From the NCBI GenBank assembly GCA_963681505.1, contig OY811982.1, positions 7,021,261 through 7,085,260 of the forward strand: DNA of 64,000 nt, read 5' to 3'. A program made the translations under genes and the position numbers. The stretch comes from Eunapius fragilis. Its lineage: Eukaryota > Porifera > Demospongiae > Spongillida > Spongillidae. The notes under the pieces were generated by a model that ran no database searches, was not told where the DNA came from, and saw nothing but the letters and a program-made list of their open reading frames with translations. This document shows positions 21,372 to 30,900 of the stretch, piece after piece. Positions within the stretch are counted from its first letter, which is position 1. Every line of letters begins with the position of its first letter.

Positions 21372-22005
21372 CTCCTAGTCACTCACTAGTCCACTTCTTG
21401 GGTGACAACACAATGGTTATCGTTCCACTTAAGAAAATAAAACCTGCACAGAATGATTTTTTGAGTGAAGGAGGTAGATGCAGTGTAAAGTGGACTGATG
21501 GTGTCAAGTACGAGGCTGTCATACAAGCATTAGGTAAGCATTATTGCATACAGACATGCCCACAAATATGAAGGTGCATGCAGCAGCTATAGGTTATTAT
21601 ATACATCCACAGAAGGAGTGGAGGAGATGCAGGCAATTCAAGATGGGTTGGTGCCAGATGATGACGCTAGCAATGATTCTGCACGTGCATCAGAAGCTGA
21701 GGGGCCAGTCACAGATGCCCAAGATGATGGCATAATAGCAAATGAGGTATAGTATATATTTGAACTTTTGATGACACAAGCATGTATGTTGGTCGCTTAG
21801 CTGGGTGCCGCCGGTCGTGCTTAAGATTCAAAAATAGAAGCTTCAGTCCACCAAGAACACGACATGAAGGTGCGCTCTATGTTGTAATAATATTATAAGC
21901 TAGGCAGTTTCAATATTTTTCAATGGTTAACATATACACTAGGTAGTAATAACTCCCCAGCCAGAGGCAGACTCTTTGACCCAACAGGATGACTTAATGA
22001 CAAAA
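21372..22005 (+). CDS. Spliced gene fragment with WTDGVKYEAVI motif, function unknown
   Basis: Three exons with consistent phases: 21372-21533 (after ATAG, ending before GTAAGC), 21613-21746 (before GTATAG), and 21961-22005 (before GTGGTA). Exon 1 encodes LVHFLGDNTMVIVPLKKIKP and SVKWTDGVKYEAVIQAL, a pattern like small Tudor-type barrels that often precede other domains. Exons 2 and 3 are acidic and low in complexity (GLVPDDDASNDSARASEAEG; PEADSLTQQDDLMTK). The introns after exons 2 and 3 resemble each other (CAAGCATG, TTGGT, GCTAGGTGCCGG), suggesting local exon-intron duplication. Neither the start codon nor the 3' end was found. It may be a fragment of a larger gene or a decayed copy. Confidence 0.4.
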
Positions 22006-23169
22006 GTGGTATATTCATCACTTTTGATCACGCAAGCATGCACATATTCATGTTGGTTGCTAAGCTAGGTGCCGGTAGTTGTACTAAACGGGTGAAAATA
22101 GGTAGTAACTTAGGTCACGTGAGCCATGCACCTCGTGGTGGGGGAGTATACAAGGGATTGAACAAGGGGTTACGGTCATTCTAAGCGTATGTGCATGGTT
22201 GTGGCAGTTTGCTGTGATTTTTTCACTGTATGTGTGGTATCATTGTTAAGAGTTTTTTTTTGGCGATGAGGTATCATTCTCGTGACAATCAGATGCAGAT
22301 GTTTCCTTGACAAGGTTCCCAAACGTGCAACATCGAAGTGAAATGGAGCTGGAGCATGGAAGAGAGCCAAACGAACGTTTATGTCATGCTGTGTGTGGCA
22401 TGGGTTTTTTTTTCCCCATGCAAATTTTTTTTTCCCATGTGGGTTTTTCTCCCCTGAGGGTGGCACCCTGCTCATAATAAATTTATTTGTGTTGTATGCT
22501 GTCATTCTAGTTTGTGTACATGATGTGTGTTTGAGCTGCATAGTGCACAATGCACTCTGAACAAGTTATGGCGTCATGTCAAGGGTGATAGTGCGGTTAA
22601 GGAGAGAGGCCAGAAATGTTTTAATGGAGAGCGTACATCTTGGTCTGCTTTCTGGGATTCGTTTGAGTAGCACAAGGGTGGAACATGGTTGTGGCACAAG
22701 GGAAACTCTCATTCCCCACTAGGGGGCCCCCATACGGTACAATCTTGCTCTGGAAACTGTCCGTGCGAACCGCCGTGGAGTTTTCCAATATGGAGCTCAC
22801 ATGGGGGTAGATGAACTCATGCCATGGGTACTGAAGGACAGTTTTGCTGATAGGGGGTCGTCCCATTTTGTCCGTTGTGGTGCCATAGTATGCACAGTTG
22901 AAAACAACAATCAGTTTCTCAATGAGACACACATGAACATAAGTCCCCCAGCCAGATAAAAGGGGCACGGTCAGGCCTTATGGTCTGGCCCACACCTCCA
23001 GGCTGACGGGAAGTCACTATCCCTAAGGGGGCATATCCGTGCTTTTTTGCCAACCGCACACCTGCTCCCGAGGGTCACCCATCAGATTATGGGCTGGGAT
23101 CAACACGACGTGGTGTACGATCCCCAGGTTTACGACGGCAAAAATATCGGCCGCTACATTAATCAGGGC
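22006..23169. other. Unassigned
   Basis: A plus-strand open stretch at about 22738-22960 reads YNLALETVRANRRGVFQYGA and then HFVRCGAIVCTVENNNQFLN; a further one at about 23090-23165 reads HDVVYDPQVYDGKNIGRYIN. Both look protein-like, and the second vaguely recalls SET-type domains, but I cannot identify them. The minus-strand frames here are weaker. Confidence 0.3.
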
Positions 23170-23490
23170 GGACTCCTCGATAGCAGTCCTAAAGGAAAGA
23201 TTTGGTAACAAGCAACGGCTAATCACCACACACATGGACGTGCTTCTACACCTTGAACCAGTGACATCATCCCCAGAAAATTGAAGGTTTGCGGCAACTA
23301 TACGACAAGATGGAGTTGCAAGTGAGGTGTCTCAAGTCTCTTGAGATAGATTCCACATCGTATGGTACCTTGTTAACATCCATCCTGACAAGTAAGATCC
23401 CTCACGATTTGTTATCAATCATCACCCATGAAGTATTGCGAGATGAATGGAACTTTGAAACCATATTGATAGAGGGGTAGAAGCAAGGGA
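23170..23490 (+). pseudogene. BEL/Pao retrotransposon gag fragment (DUF1759-like)
   Basis: Two plus-strand frames separated by a stop and frameshift near 23283 carry the DUF1759 pattern of BEL/Pao gag proteins: IAVLKERFGNKQRLITTHMD, then LRQLYDKMELQVRCLKSLEI and TSILTSKIPHDLLSIITHEV. The gag would package element RNA, but only about 100 codons survive and no LTR, protease or reverse transcriptase is visible nearby. It is a dead relic. Confidence 0.6.
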
Positions 23491-23639
23491 GAGAACAGTT
23501 GAATCATATGTGCCTAACAAACTTTTATGGCGTGTTATCTAATGATTTTTGAATAGTCTGCAGGATACAGAATGTCAGAAGCCGCACAACTCATCGAACT
23601 ATATCGGCAAAACAGCTTGAGACACAATGAAAACAAAGG

Positions 23640-23860
23640 GAGACTTTGGTTTCTGCTGATGTAGATCTGCATGCTGTTGAACTAGAGATACAGCTTCTTA
23701 GGAAGTCACTTAGCAAGTATCCTCTTGATATCATCTTTAACATGGACAAAGCAGCGCAAACTTTTAGAGCAATACCCAATCAATCTTATTCATTGATGCC
23801 TGATGAAGGCGATCCTCGACAGATAAGTTGAGGCTGTAAAACTACACCATGTGTGACTAC
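23640..23860 (+). pseudogene. Pogo/Tigger-like transposase fragment
   Basis: LDIIFNMDKAAQTFRAIPNQ matches the first-aspartate region of the CENP-B/Tigger DDE domain, where the usual pattern is an NMDET-type block followed by an aromatic residue and LP; here the block is NMDKA. The reading continues LMPDEGDPRQI before a stop. The DNA-binding region and the later acidic residues are missing. Confidence 0.45.
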
Positions 23861-24065
23861 TTAAACGATGGTGGTTAACACACCTACATGTTGGAAGATG
23901 CTTTGCACCGACTCGTACAAAACTAATAGCTGCCTCTGTTCAAGAAAACCATCCACAAGGAAGAAACGGATGATACTACCAAGTTAATAAATTAATTTCT
24001 TCTCTGTTTATATGGTATGATATTTTTGGGACTGAATTATAGGATTCTCTATGCAATGCCCACCG

Positions 24066-24240
24066 ACAGGGCTATTACACCTCCACCATCCCCTACACAC
24101 ACCTCCACTATCCCCTACACACACCTCCACTATCTCCTACACACACCTCCACCATCCCCTACACCTCCACCATCCCGTACACACACCTCCACCATCCCCT
24201 ACACACACCTCCACTATCCCATACACACACTTCCACCATT
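24066..24240. repeat. CACCTCCACCATCCCCTACA minisatellite
   Basis: Tandem, imperfect units of about 22 bp (CACACCTCCACCATCCCCTA) repeated roughly eight times. The two plus-strand frames through it are threonine/proline repeats and are not taken as genes. Confidence 0.85.
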
Positions 24241-24289
24241 TGTCTGCCTGCCTGCCGTATATATCGCTCCAATAACTACTCGACATCCG

Positions 24290-24535
24290 GTCCGGGCAAC
24301 GCCCAAAAACGTTTTGCTCCAAAAACGTTTTGCGCCAAATCCGACATACGCTTTGCGCCAAATCCGACATACGCTTTGCGCCAAATCCGACATATGCTTT
24401 GCGCCAAATCCGACATACGCTTTGCGCGACGTACGCTTTGCGCGAAATCCGTCATACGTTTTGCGCGATTTGGTTTTACGCCAAATCGCTCTAATGTCTA
24501 ATGTTTTGGTACGCGAACTACCGGGCCACCGTATA
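24290..24535. repeat. 23-bp tandem array and terminal sequence, inverted relative of the 12.2-kb array
   Basis: Units of 23 bp (TTTGCGCCAAATCCGACATA plus CGC) run from about 24325 to 24450. Read from the other strand, the right edge near 24530 is GGTGGCCCGGTAGTTCGCG, matching the edge at 12223. The unit itself, complemented, shares GCAAA, GCGTA and a TC-GA spacing with the 12.2-kb unit. Confidence 0.6.
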
Positions 24536-24659
24536 CAATCGCTTACGTCATAGGCGGTCTGGGTACGGACTATCTTTGTAATGATTGGTCATTTATTTGG
24601 CGGGTCATCAATAGTAAACAACATGCTTCCATTTTGTAGCCGGTAGTGTAGTATTAAAG

Positions 24660-24789
24660 CAGGCACGTATAAGCAGATGGGCGTTTCTGGTCCGGCGTCA
24701 ATAACATTCATCGCTGACTTTTACCATATAAAGGTCAGCGATGAATGTTATTGACGTCGGACCAGAAACGCCCATCTGCTACGTGCCTG
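24660..24789. mobile_element. 130-bp foldback element
   Basis: The left arm begins CAGGCACGTATAAGCAGATG and continues to CGCTGAC; the right arm is its complement ending ACGTGCCTG, with only small mismatches (TA insert; CGGCG against CGTCG) and a loop around TTTTACCATATAAA. It has no coding capacity. No target duplication is clear. Confidence 0.75.
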
Positions 24790-24800
24790 TAAAGTCGCAT

Positions 24801-24903
24801 TAGTCTCGTACCCAGACCCTGGTTCCCACAGCTGCGGGTGGATTACGTAGCGGTGATGTAATCCACCCGCAGCTGTGGGAACCAGGGTCTGGGTACGAGA
24901 CTA
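24801..24903. mobile_element. 103-bp foldback element with 9-bp target duplication
   Basis: The element starts TAGTCTCGTACCCAGACC and ends with the exact complement; the centre is near GATTACGTAGCGGTGATG. Each side is flanked by AAGTCGCAT (24792-24800 and 24904-24912). The duplicated 9-mer is part of the conserved leader of this gene family (AAGTCGCTT in copies A and D), so the insertion is later than the gene duplication. Nine-base duplications are typical of Mutator-like elements. Confidence 0.85.
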
Positions 24904-24971
24904 AAGTCGCATGTAGTTACCAAGTCTACTCGTTCACTTAGCAGTTCACGACATCGCCGTTAACCGTCGAT

Positions 24972-27900
24972 ATGGCTGCATGCGCGGTAAGTGATCATGA
25001 CGAAGATATCAACGACTGTGTACGCGAAAGCCAAATCGCCACCTACATAATATCCCTCGGGGAACAGAAATTGAAGCAGCTGAACAATGCTCTGAATGCA
25101 GCAGCTTCTCAAGCAGAGAAGGAGAAAGTGTTTCGCGAGTATCTTGTTAGCATTAACAACGATAAGATTGACGAATTTGTATTCAGTTCTGAAGGAGAGT
25201 GTTATGAGAAGTGTGTCGCTTCCCGAAACAAAGATTATGTGGTGCTGTCCATTTTAGCGAATAAGCATGGGTGCAAGCACATCGTGGACGCATCCGATCA
25301 GCTAGTGGTAGACAAGATGCAGCCAGGCTCAGGGCTCCGGATGCAACCACTCGATGAAATCATGTGTGCCAATTGCACTCCGAAGATGGGGTCACCAACC
25401 AGGTACGGTGTTGATATATGTGAGAAGCGAGGGATGATGGACTGTTCTAAAGGGTGCTGCCTAGTGAAATATTGCTCCAAGAGATGTCAGAAGGAACATT
25501 CACCAACACATAAGGTTGATTGCAAGTCAAGGTATGCTGAGACAGCGTGGCTGAAGGGCAGAATGTATGATATGACTGCAGAGGATGCCAGTGAGGAGCC
25601 CCAGATTGTGGATCGAAGATTCCACTCAAAGGCAATCAGGTATCCTTCCAGTGCCGCGAGCCTCCCAACACCATGCAGTGCATGCCTGGCTGAGAGTGGG
25701 GACCTGAGTGACATGGTGTATACGATCCTGAGTGTTCCAGATGGATATGAGGGCGAGATCACCCTGCATCTCAACCATGCATCACCTAACATAGCTTTCC
25801 GCAACCTGCTATCACTGCTAGCCATGGGCACCCTCGGAGAGTTGAGTTGTGACATGCTGATACAATTGTGGTATTCAGTCACAATGACTGACAAACAAAT
25901 GGTGATCATCACTAACATGCTGAGAAAGCTAGTGCAGGACTCTGAGGAAATGGTGCTAAAAGGTCCGTACTGTGCATCTTTGCCAAAACTGCCACATGTC
26001 AATCTCACAGTAGACCTTGATCGGAAACATTGGTTTGTGATGCTCACTGAGAATAGATCACGAGATTTTGGAAAGTGCATGGAAGATCGGAGTAAGCATT
26101 TGTTCAGCCCTCAAGGCAAACGATATGCTGTTGAGATGCTCACCACACTGTCTTCTCACCAGAGAGTCTCGTGGGACAAATTTGTGCAGCTGGGCATGCT
26201 GCTCCCTCTAGGAGCACTCAATGCATACCACAATGAGCAGAACACATTCCTGTTCGATGTTGATAATCACTGGAGGCCAGAAAGTCAGCTTGATCCTCTA
26301 CAGTGCTGGCCAAGGGCTGAGATAATTGCAGCAGGGGAGAAGTGTAACGTACCCAGCAATGATATTTATGGTGCATTGTTCTTCCTTATTCGGCAGAAGC
26401 TCTCTGAGTGCATCCAGAAGCTAAGCAAGCACAGGTTTCACATCGTAGTCACCTGCTGTGAGCCAAGTGCCCTCGTGCATCGACTCCAACAATCCAAGAC
26501 AGCAATACACTATGTCTCAGGGATGGATGTTACACAGCTGCAGTATGCACGTTCAAGCGATCAGGAACTGTCAGCTCTCAGTGTTAGGGCTTTGAAGGAG
26601 ATCATTTATGGTGCAGGGCTATCATCAGAAGGATGCCTGGAGAAGAGTGATCTCGTGGATCGTGCTGCCTTGATTCTTGGACGTGCTGCACCATCTGATG
26701 GTAGGTATTCCGCTGCAGCAGACACAACATTGCCACCCACACAACAGCAACCCGACAAGGCAAGCAAGAAGAGAAGGTTCATAGAGGCTCGAGCAAGCCT
26801 TGATCCTCATGATTTCCTTGCTGTCAGCTACCTTGCCCAGCATGGTGACATAACGTGGATGGAAAAAGGTGTGGAGAAGTCGATTCCTGAATGCCTCGCC
26901 CTCTATGGTTGGTATCAGCTATGCTGGTGTAAATCTCAGAATGCACTAAGTGCCTTATCACATCTGCAGCATGCAAAAGACATGAAGAATGCCTGCGGAC
27001 TACTTTACTGGGGTTTAGTCATGGATAGTGCATATGGAGACACTGCTGATGCTTGCTCTGCAGCATGGACCAGCTACCATGAGTCTGCATGCCTCGGAAA
27101 TCAGGTTGGAATGTTTAATGTCGCACATGTCTTGGCAGCTCGTGGAGATCATAAACAGGCAGTTGTATGGTGGAAAAAAGCGCAGCAGCATGGGCCTTCA
27201 TTGTTCGAGCTGTATCGCTGTTACCATCATGGGTATGGATGCAAACATGATGATCTGGAAGCGAGAAAGTACTTGCAGCAGGCTGCTGATCAAGGCTATG
27301 GCCCTGCATGTACTGCTCTAAGTGAGTGGTATTGTTCTGGCTGGGAGAATGTTCTCCGTAAGAACCCCAAAAAACAAGCACATTGGTGCAAGCAGGCCAC
27401 CATTTCATCAGAGAAGCATCTATTTCATATCTATAAACACCCCTTGCGGAGCTTACTTGGGACAAATGCCACTCCAGCCTGGTGGAAGTCTCTAAGAACA
27501 GTGGTGGAGTTGATGAAACCAAGTGGTGGAGGAACCAATTCTGAGAGCAAAGCGGGTGCTAAAGCAGATGACACATTTGACACACGGAAGTTTGCTATTG
27601 AGGGAGCGGAGAAATTCATGATGCAAATGAATTCAACACCATCCAATGGAATTGGCATGGGTGACTTCAGTTCAACTACACCACACAATTCATTCCTTCT
27701 GAGAGCAGAGAGCTTGGCCCTAACATCAGATGAACGGCTGCAGCTGCAGGGCATCGTGCAGGAAATCATAGACCTTCTGACCCGCAGCAGAGTGATCACC
27801 TCGGTGGAAGTATGTGGTTCATATGGGAAAGGTACTGCTGTAAGTGGTTGTGCTGACCTTGACATGGTGGCAATAACTGCGAAATGCTTTGAGAGCGATA

Positions 27901-30900
27901 TGTACCTGTCCCTGCAGCACCATATAGCCACTCTGCTTGAAGACCTCAAGGTGGATATAAAGTATAAGCCATTGGCTGTATCCTTCACATACAAGCATGT
28001 GGGGATCGATGTGGTACTAGCCAGCCCTAACATTGAGCCCCTTTCACAGTGTTACCCTCCACCACGTCCACGTTTCTTTCGTAGGCCCTCGTTATCTGTT
28101 CAAGAGTGCGCCTTCCTTCGTGCACAGCCCCCACTGTTTGGTGCTGTTGTACGACTATTGAAGAACTGGCGAGCAAGTGCAGAGATCTGGCCTCGTCATA
28201 GCAGGCCACGTTCCTATTTACTGGAGCTCATTGCATTAGCAGCAATTCAGAAAGTCAATGCCTCGCAGTTTACTGAAGAAGCTGTCCGCAGTGGCTTTGT
28301 CACTTCACTTGAGTTACTGCTGCAAGTAATCAGTGGCAACCTGAAGTTGTACTGGGTGGACAACTACCCTGAATATAGCATCCAGTTTGAGAACCATGAT
28401 GGGCCCATTGTGATGGATCCCTTCGATCCCACTAACAACTTGGCTGGGCTTCTTCAGATCCAGGATTGGCGTCCCCTGAGCCAGCTGGCTGAGCGGACCG
28501 TCATTGCCATAAGAGAACACAACCTCGTGCAGAGAGTCATCCATATTACACCAACTGCTGAGCAAAGTGTGTCTGCTATCTCTCCTGAGTATAGGTTTTC
28601 GTGCTTCATTCTCAGAGCAGAGCAGTTTAAAAGAGCTGGCAACCTGGAGAAAGCACTGGATGCCCTGGCAGCTGCATCACAGATTGACACCTCAAACATA
28701 AAACTGCAAGGCATGTGGTATATTTGCATCACACAGCTGTTTGACGAAGAAAATATGGCAATAAAGCAATCATCATTGACAGAAGCTGAGTTGCTTTTGA
28801 GGTTGAAGGATGCTGTTGTGGCCACAGAAAAAGGGTCAAAAGACGTATTTGCCCGACCAGCTAAAGCACACGATGTTTTCACTAAGAACAAGGGTGCATG
28901 CGAGGAGATGGACATCCCATCCTCAAATTACATGAGTTCATTTGATGAGGTTGATAGCGACTCCTCAGAAGAGGAAGACATCCCGCGGATGGAAAAGCTG
29001 TTCCCTGAGCCCAGTGAAGATGAGCTCCACACTCCAGTAATCACCAGTGTAGTCTATAAATCACTTTTTGAGGATGGAAAGTACAAAGCGTGGTTGATTT
29101 TGAAGCAACTGACCAGTGAGGACGAACTCTACACTCCACAAATCACCAATGTTGTCTGGAAATCAGCTTTTAAGGATAAAAACTACGCTGCATGGCTAAT
29201 GTTGAAGCAACTGATCGATCAGATGCCTTCAAAAGAGCAGCGAGATATGTACACGAGGGCTAGTCTGCAGTATGTGTTGGCACATGATGCACTTAGTGTG
29301 AGTAAGGATGTTATTGGCCTTGACCGTATGACAGCTTCCATCCTGGCAATAGCTCAAACTGTTCTGTATCCTGAGTTACATGCCCTCGCCCTCGCTGCTG
29401 CTACACGAGTGTTGAGAGAAGTTTCTTCAGAGATACATGTCTTACCTCACTGTGGCCTCAGTCTACAAGTGGCAGCCAGCATTGTCCAAGTGCACGTGTA
29501 TGTGATGAAGCAGGCATGGCCCAAGGCTAGGGAAGCTCTGAAGCCTCTGTTGAAACGAGATGACTTGAGTAATCGAGCTGATGTTTGTTATTATATTGGG
29601 AGTAAATTGATCTGGACAGGTGATCATGATGCAGCAATGTTGTGGCACGAACGAGGCATTGCAGCAGACCCCACCTTCCATATCAACTTCTATGCACTCG
29701 GGTATGCAATGATAAACTCGAAGTCGACAAATGAAGCCGACCCAGAGCAAAAGTCGCTCATCATGAAGACTGCAGAGAAGCACTTGTGGCAGTACATCAA
29801 GCGAGGATTACCAGAAGACAAAAACCGTTGTGAAGTAATGTACGATCTGGTCGGTTTGGCTCTACTTTCTTGGAATTTTCAGGAAGCTCACCACATATTG
29901 GAGATGGCTATTGAGGCAGATATTCAGCGCACTCAGATCTACAATGAACCGAGCGACTGTGGTAGTAAGAAGACTCTGCTGGTTATTGCAACCCTAATGG
30001 AGGTGACTGGGGGTGATCCTCAGAGAAATCTATTTTTAGCCACTCTGCGAACAAAACTGTGTGGAAATCCACTCTTGATTAGTCTTGATATGGCAACACA
30101 ACTGAAGAATGTGAAAAGTACATTTCAGCATACCATGAGGGATTGTGTCTCTCAGATTATGACCGCATTGTTTTGGAGTGGCGACGAATTAGAATCTGAA
30201 TTTGCTGCTAACATTCTGAAGAATATGACACAAAGTAAAGACAGTGATGACAGTGTTGGCAAGGAAGATGATGTGAATGAAGAGCAGGGGGATAAACAGA
30301 AGGGCATGCAACATATTGTGGTGGACTGCGAAGGGTCTGGTGATTTCCTTTCATTGGGGGAAGCACTCAGGAGTGGTTGCATTGCCACTGGCACAGTGAT
30401 TACAATGAAAGGAGGCACGTACAAGGAGACCATAGACCTTTGCATTGTGCATGAACACCTCACCCTAAGAGCAGAGAGTAGTAAAGAGAAGGTCGTTATC
30501 AAATCATACGCTGGAATCCGCATAGAGGCCAGTCATGTGACCCTGTCAGGGTTATCAGTGGACCTTTTGAGTCCCAAGGGTTACGATGGTGTTGAAGAAC
30601 TGGGTGGTCACGCCATCCATGTACAAGCAGGCACAGCTGTGGTGCTGGAAAACTGCAGTGCTTTTAGTGAGACAGGTGCAGCAATTAGTGTAGGGTACAG
30701 TGCACACTTTAATGAGATCGAGGTTACAATGGTGATGTGCAACGCAAGATCAAATTGTGGCAATGCAATTATTTGTGCGGGTTCCCACACCAAGGTGCAG
30801 CTGCAGCAGTGCAATGGCACTCACTCCAAAAACGGGCTTGAGGTGCGAATGGGTGCCACAGCTCATGTGAGAAGCTCACACTTTTCTTGCAACAAGATTT

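Larger units (their letters stand above)
24584..24971 (+). promoter_or_regulatory. Upstream region and leader of copy B, split by two foldback insertions
   Basis: The inverted CCAAT box ATTGGTC (24584) and TTTGGCGGG match copy A, and GTTACCAAG with CTCGTT precede the ATG. The distance from box to ATG is 388 bp against 170 in A and 137 in D. Removing the foldback at 24660-24789 and the insertion at 24801-24903 with one duplicated 9-mer brings it to about 146 bp. Confidence 0.55.

Noticed and set aside
22176-22550. 124-codon minus-strand frame with GEKNPHGKKKFAWGKKN
   Set aside because: Driven by short T/C-rich runs in the sense strand. No family resemblance and no splice context.
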